Shown here: positions 39,962 to 50,251 of the stretch, piece by piece
Position numbering within the stretch: position 1 is the first letter of the stretch
Layout: every line of letters starts with the position of its first letter
Assembly: GCA_963781785.1 (NCBI GenBank)
Contig: CAWAHD010000005.1
Location: 744,001 to 808,000, forward strand
Reading direction: 5' to 3'
Length of the DNA stretch: 64,000 bases
Origin: CAWAHD01 sp963781785
GTDB taxonomy: Bacteria > Planctomycetota > Planctomycetia > Isosphaerales > Isosphaeraceae
Notes under the pieces: generated by a model
Told to the model about the DNA's origin: nothing
Databases searched by the model: none
Seen by the model: the letters and a program-made list of their open reading frames with translations, nothing else
Translations under genes and position numbers: made by a program

Positions 39962-41431
39962 TCACTTGAGTTGATTCTTCGTGATCTCTTTGGCTGACGT
40001 GTGGCCTTGCTTGACGAGGCCGCGGCCGTGCGTGACCGTGACGTGAGACTTGGGATGGACGATCCTCTTGTGGTGTTTCGACCCGCCGCCCGTCGGCGGG
40101 GCGGGAGGATTCGTCGGAGCGGTTCCGGTTCCGGTTCCGGTCCCACTGCCGCTGCCGGTGTTTCCGCTGGTGGTCAATGTCGTCGTGAGGGTGCTTGCAA
40201 CCAGGTCTGTGGTCAGCGCTGACCCGACAGGCGTGCCGAGGCCGGCCGAGGTATTTGCGGTTTCACCAGTGGTCGAGGTGGTCGAGGAACCGAGGCCGAA
40301 TCCGAACCCGAAGCCGAAGCCGTCCTCGAAGAAACCACCCCACGGGGAGAATCCCCCTCCGAAGGGACTTCCGCCGCCGCCGGAGGGAAACGAAGCGGCA
40401 GCCACGTTGTGGAAGTCGGTCGACGGTGCTGCGTACAGCGCCGGCAGCGTCTGCGTCGGTCCGTCGAGGCTCGTTTTACCGGCAAGCACGCGCCCCTGGT
40501 CGACGATCGCGACGATTCCTGCCCAAGACGGGGCACCGACGCTCGTGCCGCCGACTTCGTACCACGAGCCCTGCCCCGACTGGGGATCGGTGGCGTAGAC
40601 CGCGACTCCCGTGTTGGGATTGGCGTCGAAGGCCACGTCCGGAGTGCTCCTCGCCCCGCTCGTCTGCACCGATTCTTGATAACCCGGCTCGAGCTCGAAG
40701 GCGCTATACCCGCCGCCGCCGTCGATCCACGCCGTTTCCGAGGAGTAAGCGCCTGAGCTGCTCAGGTTCAGTGATGTCCCGCCCACCGAGAGCACGTCGG
40801 GTGAGACCGAGGGATATTCCACCACGCCGCTATCGCCGCTCGACGCGATGAATGTGATCCCGGTATGTCCAGCTGGCGTGGTGAAATACGAGTCATACGA
40901 AGACTCGTTCGGCATCTCGTTAAACCCCCAGCTCATCGAGACCGCCACCACGCCTGCCGTATTCCGCGCCGTGTTGACCGCGCTCAGCAGGTTTTGAAGC
41001 TCCTGGGTCTGCGAGTACGACGGGGCTGCCTCCACGACCAGGATGCTCGCACCCGGAGCAATGGCGTGGGCCCACTCGACGTCCAGCGACTCTTCGACGG
41101 CCCAACTGCTGTCTGTCTGGCTGCCGGCCTGATCGTCCACCGTAACAGTCGTACCGGGCAATCCGTACTTCGCGTCGAATGTATTCAGATCCGACTGGAT
41201 GTTCGGATCGTGGTACATCTCGATCAAGGCGATCGTCTCGCCCGTGCCATCCCCCTTCACCGTGGCTCCCGACGACGACGTATAGGTGATTGCATTGAGG
41301 CCGTAGGCCGCGGTGATTTGAGATGGCGAATAGCCTGCCGGCTGAGCGGGCGAAACGCCCGATAACAAGCAGCGCTCGTCAAGATGATCGAGAATTGGCC
41401 TGAGGCGAAGGCCGCGACGGCGGTTTCGCAT
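39962..41431 (-). CDS. Sedolisin (S53) family protease with planctomycete export motif
   Basis: 489 residues. The N-terminus RPILDHLDERCLLSG is the planctomycete LE-x-R-x-LLSG sequence that marks secreted/surface proteins. The S53 core follows: EESLDVEWAHAIAPGA with the catalytic Glu and Asp four residues apart, AVSMSWGFNE (oxyanion Asp region altered), SSGDSG, STPDVAFDANPNTG and GGTSVGAPSWAG with the catalytic Ser. The usual activation propeptide is missing, and the C-terminal calcium motif is degenerate (DFHNVAAAS). The C-terminus is Gly/Phe- and Gly/Thr-rich with a His/Lys-rich end. Start ATG 41431. Tandem paralog of the next gene. Intact. Confidence 0.85.
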   Translation of the reverse strand: MRNRRRGLRLRPILDHLDERCLLSGVSPAQPAGYSPSQITAAYGLNAITYTSSSGATVKGDGTGETIALIEMYHDPNIQSDLNTFDAKYGLPGTTVTVDDQAGSQTDSSWAVEESLDVEWAHAIAPGASILVVEAAPSYSQTQELQNLLSAVNTARNTAGVVAVSMSWGFNEMPNESSYDSYFTTPAGHTGITFIASSGDSGVVEYPSVSPDVLSVGGTSLNLSSSGAYSSETAWIDGGGGYSAFELEPGYQESVQTSGARSTPDVAFDANPNTGVAVYATDPQSGQGSWYEVGGTSVGAPSWAGIVAIVDQGRVLAGKTSLDGPTQTLPALYAAPSTDFHNVAAASFPSGGGGSPFGGGFSPWGGFFEDGFGFGFGFGLGSSTTSTTGETANTSAGLGTPVGSALTTDLVASTLTTTLTTSGNTGSGSGTGTGTGTAPTNPPAPPTGGGSKHHKRIVHPKSHVTVTHGRGLVKQGHTSAKEITKNQLK

Positions 41432-41734
41432 GATTGACCGGCTCCGTAGGTGCGCAATCCATTGCGAAATGACCGTTCGAGCGGGATGTCGACACGAGCA
41501 ACTCGCGGCCGGCCGCTCTCTGAGCGAAGCCACCGGTCGACCGGCCGATCGACCGGTTCCGCGCCTCAAACTGGGAACCAAAGGGGGCGAGCGGATTGGA
41601 CGCGAGTCGTGTATCTATTCCCTCGAGAACAGGCTACCCGAGGCGACTCCCGGAAGCAACGAAAGCCGTCAAGAACGCGCTTAACAAAGATTTACACGAG
41701 GCCGGCGCACGTTGTTTTCTGGATCTGCGCCAGC
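41432..41734. other. Spacer between the tandem sedolisin genes
   Basis: 303 bases, likely the promoter region of the sedolisin at 39962-41431. No repeat, hairpin with T-run or credible gene is visible. Confidence 0.4.
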
Positions 41735-43006
41735 TTACCGCTTGGGCCGGCTCGCGTGGACAGAGAGGCCGATTTGGACGGCGGGGTGGACGGTGGCTGG
41801 CAACGGCACGGGGTTCCTCAGCTCGAGGGCTGCCACCGCCTTTCTGGATCGCCTGCGCGGGACGGACGACGCCGAGGTTCCCTTGGTGGGGCCCGTCAGG
41901 GCCAGTGGCTCCGAGAGGGTGGTCGCGACGAGATCGGCGACCAGGGCGGGGCCGTTGGGGGTCCCTCGGCCGGTGGACGTATTGGCTGTCCCTTCGTTCT
42001 GAGCGAGCGGAGGGATGGCATTGAAGTCGCTGGCAGGGAGGGCATAGAGGGCGGGCAGCGTTTGGGTGGCTCCGTCCAGGCTGCCCTCGCCCAGGAGGCT
42101 GCGCCCCTGGTCGACGATGGCGATGATCCCTGCCCACGCGGGAGTGCCCAGACTCGTTCCGCCCACGATCTCCCACGTCCCATGACTCGAGTAAGGCGAG
42201 GTTTCGTAAACGGCAACCCCGGTATTGGGGTCGCCATCGAAGGCGACGTCCGGAGTGCTTCGCTTGCCCAACCCCTGGACTGATCTCTGGTAACTCGGCT
42301 CCGCCTCGTATTTGCTGTAGCCCCCACTGCTGTCGAACCAGGCGGTTTCAAACTGGTAGTGACCGGAGAAGTTCACGTCGAGCGTGGTTCCTCCCACGGC
42401 GACGACCGAGGGCGCCGCTGACGGCCACTCGACCCCGCCGGGTGGTCCGCTGTCGCCACTCGCGCCGAAAAAGGTGATGCCCTTGTGGCCGGCCGGCGTC
42501 ATGAAGATCGAGTTATAGACGGTCTCCCGAGAAAACTCGCTGAACCCCCAGCTCATCGAGATCGCGTCGACCCCCGGCGTGAATCGCGCAGCGTTCACCG
42601 CCGTCACGAGGGCTGAACGGCTCTGCGACTGCGCCTCCACCACCAGGATGATCGCCCCCGGGGCGATGGCGTGCGCCCACTCGACATCCAATGACTCTTC
42701 GAGCGCCCAACCCGAGTTCGTTTTCGTGCCGGCTTGATCGGCAACGATCAGTTGCGGATCCGGAAGACCATAAGTCTGGTCGAACGTGTGCAGATCGGAA
42801 GCGAGGAACGGGTCGTGGTACGCCTCGATCAGAGCGATGACCTGGCCCGACCCGTCGCCCTTGATCGTGCCGGACGGCGTCGAGAACGCGATCGAATCCA
42901 GTCCGTAGGCGCCGGTGACCTCCGCGGGGGTCAGGCCGGAAAGCAGACACCGATGTTCGAGCGGAGAGAGCACGGGTCTCAACTGACGATGGCGACGAGT
43001 TCGCAT
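41735..43006 (-). CDS. Sedolisin (S53) family protease, second copy
   Basis: 423 residues, clearly homologous along its length to the neighbouring sedolisin. Starts MRTRRHRQLRPVLSPLEHRC with the LLSG motif just after. Catalytic EESLDVEWAHAIAPGA, SMSWGFSEF, GASGDSGPP, STPDVAFDGDPNTG and GGTSLGTPAWAG are all kept. No propeptide. Its C-terminal tail is short and basic rather than glycine-rich, so the two copies differ mainly beyond the catalytic domain. Start ATG 43006; divergent from prfB. Intact. Confidence 0.87.
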   Translation of the reverse strand: MRTRRHRQLRPVLSPLEHRCLLSGLTPAEVTGAYGLDSIAFSTPSGTIKGDGSGQVIALIEAYHDPFLASDLHTFDQTYGLPDPQLIVADQAGTKTNSGWALEESLDVEWAHAIAPGAIILVVEAQSQSRSALVTAVNAARFTPGVDAISMSWGFSEFSRETVYNSIFMTPAGHKGITFFGASGDSGPPGGVEWPSAAPSVVAVGGTTLDVNFSGHYQFETAWFDSSGGYSKYEAEPSYQRSVQGLGKRSTPDVAFDGDPNTGVAVYETSPYSSHGTWEIVGGTSLGTPAWAGIIAIVDQGRSLLGEGSLDGATQTLPALYALPASDFNAIPPLAQNEGTANTSTGRGTPNGPALVADLVATTLSEPLALTGPTKGTSASSVPRRRSRKAVAALELRNPVPLPATVHPAVQIGLSVHASRPKR

Positions 43007-43273
43007 TCAGATGCTGCCCAATGATGTGCATCAAAGTGATCAGAACGTCAGGTCAGCGACGAGCTGCCAGCTCAGGCGAATCCGGAATCCAGGCAATTCT
43101 ACATTACGGCCACACGAAGTCGAAAGGATTATTCTTGAATGCATCACGTTGCGGGAACACTTCGACTGGTCGCCGATCGTTGGATCGGCTCTAATGGATA
43201 GGTCCGGCCGGCGAGCCGGAGCCCAACCACCTCTTCGCGAGCGGGCGAAGCCGACCTAAAAGGAGTCAATACG

Positions 43274-44398
43274 ATGGACCCCGAGCTGAAACGTACTGCC
43301 AAGAGCGTGATCGAAAAGATCCATCTGCTCCGAGACTCTCTTTGACTTCGGCGACAAGCAGGCGCGCGCGACGCGCTCGAAGCGCAGATGGGGGCTGCCA
43401 CCTTCTGGAATGACCAGGAGAAGGCGAAGGAAGTCATCCACGAGCTGAAGGCTCTGAACGCGACCCTGAAGCCGTTCGAGGCATTGGTCCGTCAGGCTGA
43501 TAATATCGAGGCCTCGATCGAGCTTGCCGAGGAGGCCGAGACGCGCGAGTTCGACGACGAGATCGGGGCGGCGTGCCGCCAGGCCGAGCTCGACTTCAAT
43601 TCATTCGAGTTTCGATCGCTCCTGGGCGGCCCCAACGACCACTGCAATGCGTTCCTCACGATCCACGCCGGCGCCGGGGGCACCGAGGCGTGCGATTGGG
43701 CCGAGATGCTGCTCCGCATGTACCTGATGTGGGCGGAGTCGAAGGGGTTTTCGACCCAGATCACCGACCGTGAGGACGGCGGAGCCGCCGGCATTCAGGA
43801 GGCGACCGTCCACATCAAGGGCGAATACGCCTACGGGTATCTGCGCGGGGAAACGGGCGTCCATCGGCTGGTACGGATCAGCCCGTTCGACTCCAACGCC
43901 CGGCGGCATACGTCGTTCTCGTCGGTCGACGTGCTCCCCGAAGTCGACGAGACCATCGACATCGTGATCCGCGACGAAGACATCAAACGTGATGTCTTCC
44001 GCTGCGGTGGCCCCGGTGGTCAGCACCAGAACAAGACCGAGTCGGGTGTGCGCTTCACCCACCTTCCCACGGGCATCGCCGCCGAATCGCGGAGCGAGCG
44101 CTCCCAGCACAAGAACAGCAACAACGCGATGGCCCTCTTGAAAGCCAAGCTGATCCGCATGGAAGAGGAAAAACGCGAGGCCGAATACGCCAAGAAATAT
44201 GACGAGAAGGGCGAGGTCAGCTTCGGAAACCAGATCCGCTCCTACGTGCTTCAGCCCTACCAGATTGTCAAAGACCTCCGAACCGAATTCGAGTCGACCA
44301 ACCCGCGCGCCGTCCTGGACGGCGGGATCGACGGCTTCATCGAAGCGTACCTGCGGATGAAGCTCGCCAAGGGTGTGGCCGACCTGGCCCGAGCTTGA
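43274..44398 (+). CDS. prfB: Peptide chain release factor 2 with programmed frameshift
   Basis: Recognises UGA and UAA stop codons. ATG 43274 (AAAGGAG upstream) begins MDPELKRTAKSVIEKIHLL, then CTT-TGA-C at 43340-43346, the classic RF2 autoregulatory +1 slip. The +1 frame reads DFGDKQAR, as in other RF2 proteins. A further shift, probably a sequence error in the GCGCGCGC run near 43362-43370, brings the frame back, and the rest is intact from AALEAQMG onward. The GGQ motif is in RCGGPGGQHQNKTESG. About 372 residues. Divergent from the sedolisin gene. Confidence 0.95.
43340..43346 (+). promoter_or_regulatory. Programmed +1 frameshift site of prfB
   Basis: CTTTGAC: the codon CTT (43340-43342) is followed by in-frame TGA (43343-43345) and C. 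When RF2 is scarce the ribosome slips +1 and continues as GAC; when it is plentiful, synthesis stops after 23 codons. This is the conserved autoregulatory site of RF2 genes. Confidence 0.9.
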
Positions 44399-44437
44399 CC
44401 GAACCGTCAATCTTCGGAAGGTGGGCTCCCCAAGGTC

Positions 44438-45088
44438 ATGCCGCAGCCGGAATTCTGGTACGAGGAGAATGCCTCCCTTACGACTTTGCACGGACCTGGC
44501 GTGTCAGTCACGCTTGGCCGGCTCAATGCGATCGAACACTCGCTGCTGCTGAGCATACCTGCTTGGCGGGCAGACGAAAGCGACCCAGCACCGCCCCTGG
44601 TCTTCGTTCACGCGACGGCCGATGACGCGGAGTTACCGCCCGATCCGAGGCGAGTCACCCAACCGGTCTACCAGGAGGTTGTCCGCCACGAGCCGCCGGC
44701 CGAGCTCGGTGCCGGCCTTTGCATGCTGCTCACGGGCTCGTGGTTCGACCATCACTTTTCTGCCGTGTTCTGTCTGTATCGCGATCGAACGATCCCCTGC
44801 CGCGTGGTTTTTGACGTCGACGTGGCTGACCGCTGCCGGGCGCCGATCGCCAAGCTGGCCGCAACTTACCGGGTCGATTATGCAGGAGCTGCACACGCCG
44901 CGCTTGACGTGAGTCCTGCCGCACTGCTCTGGCAATTCGGACCCCGTAGTGAGGCGCGGCTCGAGTTCCTCGCTCTGGGGGGTGCCGCGATCGGCGCACG
45001 CACGTCGAATCGAGTCCAGGTCGACGCCGCGATCGATCCGAGCACTCATACCCAGCGATTACACTATCAGTGGCTCTGGACGAGCTGA
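44438..45088 (+). CDS. Hypothetical protein
   Basis: 216 residues, soluble, no signal peptide or membrane segment and no family I recognise. Notable pieces are HHFSAVFCLYRDRTIPCRVVFDVDVADRC and the C-terminal HTQRLHYQWLWTS. Start ATG 44438, 39 bases after prfB in the same direction. Its last 22 bases overlap the end of the convergent membrane-protein gene. Intact. Confidence 0.6.
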   Translation: MPQPEFWYEENASLTTLHGPGVSVTLGRLNAIEHSLLLSIPAWRADESDPAPPLVFVHATADDAELPPDPRRVTQPVYQEVVRHEPPAELGAGLCMLLTGSWFDHHFSAVFCLYRDRTIPCRVVFDVDVADRCRAPIAKLAATYRVDYAGAAHAALDVSPAALLWQFGPRSEARLEFLALGGAAIGARTSNRVQVDAAIDPSTHTQRLHYQWLWTS

Positions 45089-47141
45089 GCCGATTTGACG
45101 CGGTAGACCGCGTACCGGCCTTCAACGTGCAGCAGCTCGAGCGGACCGGTGTTGCTTGTGCGATCGGCCGTCTTGCCGCCGGAGGCTGGGGCGAGCGCAA
45201 CGACGTGATCCGCCCTTTGCCTGAGCGCCAGCTCGGCGTGTTTGGCGGCGCCAATCCGATCGTAACGCGCCTCGAATCCATGGCGGTCGGCCAGGTAGGA
45301 ACGCACGAATTCGGCCGGAGACCCGTGGTAGTCGACATGGTCCTGGAACCGGCCGAACCAGTCGGCCAGGGCATCCGCGTTGTACGGGCTGGCCGCTCGG
45401 TTGAATGCCAGACTCCGTCGCGACCAAAGGCGAAACGTCTTCGGGCCGGGCGGACCGATGAAGCGCGCGCTTGCGGGAGTGTGATCGCGGCACCAGAGAG
45501 CGAGCCGCTCGACGTCGTCGACCGGCACCGATAAAAGCCGGCAGCGGTTGATCAAGCTGCGCACCAGGGACAGGCTGGCCGCAGGGTGATCCGCCGGTAT
45601 TGCGGCCGCGACCAACGACAAGAAGGGCAGAATCCACGCCGCCGCGACCGCCGTCCGCAGCCGCCGCGGTGTCCACGTCCATGCCCAGCGCCGTTGGCCG
45701 GTGGTCCGCGCGCTCCAAGGCTCACCAAGCCGGTCAGCAGGCCAAGCGCCACGGAAACGAGCAGCGGGATGTGCCCGTACTCGGTGTCGTGATGTGCCAG
45801 GAAATTCAGTCCCCACGCCAGAGACCCAAAGTAGACAACCGAGTCGATCGAACGCCACCGCGCTTGCGGCGCCATCCGTGTTCGGCCCGCGCTGACGGCG
45901 GAAACCGCGATCTCGGCCAGCGTGACGACCACCATGAGCCAGTCGCCGGCGACCGCCACGCAGAAAAGGATCGCCCGCATTCTCCCCAGCATGGCTCCGG
46001 TCCGCCAGAGGGCGACGACTCGCCCGGAAGCCAGCACCAGGGCGATTCCGCGCGCCATGGTCGCCATGCGAAACGGCTGGAACACGGTCACCCGCACGAC
46101 GTGCAGGACGTCGATCGCGAACCAGGCGCTGAAGAGCCCCACCAGGATGACCGCGAGCGTGACGGCAAGGCGGGTCCTGGCGGCCGAGCTCCCCGTGGGC
46201 TGCGGACTGTGCCTGCCGGACTCCGGTGTCCTGCTCTTCTCGGCCCGATCCGGGTCCAGCATGGCCAGGAGGGCGAGCGCCAGGTAGCTCGTGCAGCCGA
46301 GCCATTGAGGCAGTCGCCACAGGTGCGGCAGCATGTGCTGGGGGCTTTGCAGCTCGACGCTCAGCAGCCAGAACAGATCCGCCGGCATGTTCCCGAACAG
46401 CGCCCGTCCCGGTGCCAGATTGACGGCCAGGCCGGGAAGGACGGCAACAAACATCCCGAGAAGCCCCGTCAAGGCGGCAGGGAGTTTGATTTCTGTCATC
46501 CGCCCCAGCAGAAGCCAGGCGGCCCAGCTCGCGCCGAGCACCATCGTGAGCTGCAAGCCGACGGACGGGTGAATCCAGGTCGCGGCGGCGACGGCAGCCA
46601 TCGCTTTCCAGTGAGAGCGTCGCGGATTGACGACAGCCTGGGCGAGGGCCAGCCAGCCCAGGGCGAAGGCCATCAACCGATCCAGCAGCATCGCCTCGAA
46701 GAGATGGTTGGTTCCGATATTGCCGGCCTTGGCTGCGAGCACGAGTCCCACCGCGACGAGGCCGGCTGCCGGCCCGCTCGTTTGCCCGACTCCCCGTGCC
46801 AGGACGTCAATCCCTCTCCAGGTCGCGAACAGTGTGAGGACGAACAAGAAGAAAAGCCCGGCCGCCAGGCCAAGAGGCCGGGTTGCCAGGTCCAGGACGA
46901 TCATTGAGCCGCGATGGGGGTTGAACGTATCAAATGCACGAACGAACGGATCGTCCGCGAACAGACGCGAATCCTGGCGATGGAGCAGGAGGGGCAGCCG
47001 ATAGGCCTGATCGCCGTCGAAGCTATGGTAGCCGCGCGTGCTCAGGTAGATCCCGAGAATGAGCGCAAAGACCAGCCACCACGGCAAATCGACGGACCGG
47101 GCCGCCGCGTGGCCCACGTCGGCAGAGACGCCGCCAGACAT
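45067..47141 (-). CDS. GT-C-like polytopic membrane protein (one frameshift)
   Basis: About 690 residues with ten or more membrane helices. Start ATG 47141 has AAGGAG seven bases upstream. The first luminal loop has GYHSFDGDQAYRLPLLLHR, followed by FADDPFVRAFDTFNPHRGS, as in DUF6798-like/GT-C membrane proteins of planctomycetes. A frameshift near 45710 moves the last 200 residues (ending GRYAVYRVKSAQLVQSH), which include a soluble domain. Substrate unknown. The next gene on this strand, upstream in transcription, is the CvpA-like gene, which ends at 47240. Confidence 0.65.
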
Positions 47142-47239
47142 CGCCGGGCTCCTTCCCAAAGCGAGTCGAGACACCCGCGGATCGCGTCATTCGCAATCGG
47201 GTGGGGCGAGTCTGCCGACGACGGCCGTTCCGGTCAATC

Positions 47240-48034
47240 TCAGTTCGGCCGTTCGACTTCCGTGCTGGATCGCCCCTTGTTGGCCCGCGCCGCGTTGTCG
47301 GCTTCCGGGTCGACCGGGTCGGAACCCTGGGACTCGACGGCCGCGGCAGGTCGCCCGGCACTCGATTCACGCTCGTTACGAGGAGGGCCCGAAACCGCCG
47401 GGTCGTTCCGGCTGCTTGCTGTTCGCACCGGGGACTCACCCCGCGCACCTTTGGCATCCCCTGTTGGCTGAACGTCTTCCGGCTTTTTGATCCCCATCCT
47501 CTCGATGTGATTGACGAAATGGCTGACCAGCCGCGACGACCAGATCTTGGGCACTGGCTGGTAGGTCTCGGTCCACCGGAATGCCCACGACGTCTTGACC
47601 TGCTCGTCCGCCCACGGCACCGCTTTGACCCGATCTAGCCCGTACGTCTGAATACCATGGGCCACGAAAGCCGCGATCACTGCGCCTTTCATCCCACCCA
47701 GCGCGAAGCCGGCAAACTGGTCATTGCGGCCCTTCTGGGAAATGCCGGGGATTTCCGGTCTGCGGGTCATCTTGATGATCAGCATGGCGGTGCCGACGAG
47801 CACGACATAGGTTGCCACTGCGGAAACCCACCAGAGCAGCCGGTCGATCAGGTCAGCCTGGATGGTGGCAAGGTAGGGAACGACGTACGGCTTGGCGTAG
47901 TCGCGAACGCGGTCAGCCAGATAGACGCACGCAACCAGGCTGGCGAGCCGGACGGTCTGGGTGACGAAACCCTGGAACCAGCCGCGGATTGCGTTAAAAA
48001 GGATGATGGCCCCAAATGCCAGGTCCATACCCAT
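47240..48034 (-). CDS. CvpA family membrane protein
   Basis: 264 residues. Four membrane helices in the first 160 residues with the CvpA signatures LAFGAIILFNAIRGWFQGFV at the start and FAGFALGGMKGAVIAAFVAHGI in the fourth helix. Relatives are needed for colicin V production and for envelope homeostasis. A polar, disordered tail of about 90 residues follows. ATG 48034 is preceded by GGGGAGGGGTG. Intact. Confidence 0.85.
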   Translation of the reverse strand: MGMDLAFGAIILFNAIRGWFQGFVTQTVRLASLVACVYLADRVRDYAKPYVVPYLATIQADLIDRLLWWVSAVATYVVLVGTAMLIIKMTRRPEIPGISQKGRNDQFAGFALGGMKGAVIAAFVAHGIQTYGLDRVKAVPWADEQVKTSWAFRWTETYQPVPKIWSSRLVSHFVNHIERMGIKKPEDVQPTGDAKGARGESPVRTASSRNDPAVSGPPRNERESSAGRPAAAVESQGSDPVDPEADNAARANKGRSSTEVERPN

Positions 48035-48334
48035 CGTCACCCCTCCCCGCGAGACAATTTCGCGATGATGCCACTTACGAAGATTCGTCCGCGACTGGAG
48101 ATTCTTCGAGGAAAACCGTTTGGCGTATCGGAGAGATCGGCGGCCGCCTGGTTGCAACTTGAATCAAACGCGGGGACGATGAATTCGATCAAGCGATGAG
48201 ACCGCCAGGATCTCAGTGCCAGGGCGGGTGAGATTGCGCGTACGCCGGTTGGAGTTTCCAGACCGGCGCCCGGCTGGAAAACCCGAACGACGGCATACCT
48301 TCTTCTGCGGGAGCACTCAGCGAGGAGTCTGGTC

Positions 48335-49593
48335 ATGGGGCGAACGGGTTTTCTCGAGAACTTGGTGGTCCCGGCGACGCCTTGGCGTACGATCTCGAAT
48401 CCGGTGTTCGCGCTCTTGTCCGTGGCGCTCTTCGTCAGCCTGATTCCGGTCGCGCAGGCTGACGAATTTGACCGCCTGGAGGGGAGCGTTTTCTTTGAGA
48501 TTCCGCGTCGTCCGGACGTTCGCTCGCACGGGTCACTGAGCTTCGCCGAGCTTGATGCGCTGCCGACTGTCCTGCGCGGTGAGCGAAGCGCTCTGGTGAT
48601 CGTGCAAACCGACCAGGGAAACCTGGCCAAGATGTTGATCTCGTATGGGTTACGGCGGCAGAACCCGGCAGATGATCCGGACTCGGCCGCGCCGTCTTGA
48701 TCCTCGACCGTTACGCGACCTACGACGCCGGTGATCGCAAGTCATTCAAGTCCCGCGGCCGCGACGTCACGCTGTTTGCTGGATTCTGGTTCGACCTCGA
48801 TACCGGTCAGGTTGTTCCGGAAGGATTCGGGGGCGACATCCGTTTTGCGGGTCAAGGCAAGGAAGGACCGCGGCTGTCCGCAATCGGTTCCAACCGGCTA
48901 TTATACACGCTGGAGAAACCGTTGCCGGTGCCCTCACCGGCTCCGGGCCGGCCGTCGAGCGGTCGTGCCGTTCAGCCGGCCGACTTTGCGGGCCGTTACG
49001 ACTTGATCGCCAATGGGCAGTGGACCGGTCGGCTTGAGCTGGCCATCGACCCGTCCGGCACAGTCTCGGGAACCTACCGGTCAGACCGGATCGGGACGGC
49101 TTATCCGGTCGCCGGCAAGGTGGCCCCGGACGTCCCGGAGAAGATCGCTTTCTCGATTCGGTTTCCGCGCGGGACGCAGCAATTCTACGAGGGGGTGCTC
49201 TGGAGCGAAGGCAAGAACGTGATCGCCGGCACGCTGACCATCCTCGAGCGCCCCTTTAGCTTCATCGCCATCCGGGAGGGGGCATCTCTCTTGCCGGAGG
49301 AACTTGACTACGCCGCGGCCCCCAAGCTCTCACGGAAGGTAGCCCCGCGCGTTGTGATCCTGGAAGCTGCCGGAGCAAAGAATATCCGGCTGGATGGCCA
49401 CGAAGTGTCTTCTCAGGAATTGACCGGCGTGCTCGCGAAGGCGGTCGAGGCCAACCCGGCAACCTCGGTGCTGATTCGAGTCGAGAGCGCCGTGCCTTTC
49501 AGCCGCGTACGCGAGGTCGTCGCGGCGATCCGGCCCGCCGGAGTGACCGCGATCCAGTTGACACCGTCCGACGATCAAGGCGATCCGCCATGA
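48335..49593 (+). CDS. Secreted protein with ExbD-like C-terminal domain (one frameshift)
   Basis: Start ATG 48335 with GAGGAG. A signal peptide (FALLSVALFVSLIPVAQA) is followed by a domain of unknown family (residues 45-300) and a C-terminal domain that resembles the periplasmic part of ExbD/TolR: RVVILEAAGAKNIRLDGHEV, then a helix, VLIRVESAVPFSRVREVV and GVTAIQLTP. The normal ExbD membrane helix is absent. A frameshift near 48685 separates the first 117 residues from the rest; a second start at TTG 48697 is the alternative. The next gene overlaps by ATGA (49590-49593). Confidence 0.62.
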
Positions 49594-50153
49594 GCAAGGC
49601 AATTCCCGAGGAGCGGCACGGGGTATCTCCGTCATCGGCCGGCGAGGTCGTGCCCGGTGCAAACCGACCGGGCAACGCGGCGCCTGCGAGAGCTGAGCCA
49701 GCGCGGTCGCCGCCAGTTCGTCACAGGTCGACGCGTTCTGCAATCATCGCGTTCGTGGCGGGGATCGTTGTGGCGACGGTCGTCTTCGCGATGCTCGGTC
49801 CGCCGCAGGAAGGCTCTCCGTATAAAGCCCGGAAGTACTATCAGGCGATCAACCTCGGCATGACGCGAGCGGAAGTCAAGCGGTTGATGAGGCCATCGTA
49901 TGCGATGTACACAGGCATCGAGTCGACCGACATCATGATCGTCGACGAGAGGTTCATGATTGCCGTCACGTACGGTCCCAAGCAGCCGAGTCCGGCGCAA
50001 GCTGGCACCATGTTCGCGCAACCTCCGGACGATTGGGTCGTCAAGCAGAAGGTTTACGTCGATCACCAGCGGAGAGGTTGGTTTGAGAACCTCACGACGG
50101 CAATCGGAATGAGGCCCGAGCGCCTGACGGCAGATCGAGTCCGTGAAGACTGA
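49590..50153 (+). CDS. Single-TM hypothetical protein, translationally coupled
   Basis: 187 residues: a disordered Pro/Arg-rich N-terminus (1-48), one membrane helix (SAIIAFVAGIVVATVVFAML), and an exported domain whose INLGMTRAEVKRLM recalls the G-M-T-x-x-EV motif of BamE/SmpA-type domains. That similarity is short and only suggestive. The ATGA overlap with the ExbD-like gene implies that the two act together. Intact. Confidence 0.55.
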   Translation: MSKAIPEERHGVSPSSAGEVVPGANRPGNAAPARAEPARSPPVRHRSTRSAIIAFVAGIVVATVVFAMLGPPQEGSPYKARKYYQAINLGMTRAEVKRLMRPSYAMYTGIESTDIMIVDERFMIAVTYGPKQPSPAQAGTMFAQPPDDWVVKQKVYVDHQRRGWFENLTTAIGMRPERLTADRVRED

Positions 50154-50251
50154 AGGTGGGATTCGATTGACTGTTTGACGGGGGTGATCGCCCCCAGCGA
50201 TTGGCATTTCCCCCCTTCTCCCGGCGTAACTGAACCCAGGGGATTCTCATC

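Noticed and set aside
43343..43345. Sec codon in prfB (TGA) in view of the tRNA-Sec gene
   Set aside because: The site is the standard RF2 CTTTGAC slip; the +1 frame continues with conserved residues, and no Sec is known at this place in RF2.
45600..46907. 435-codon forward open frame
   Set aside because: Antisense to the GT-C-like membrane protein; Arg/Pro/Gln-rich with no structure.
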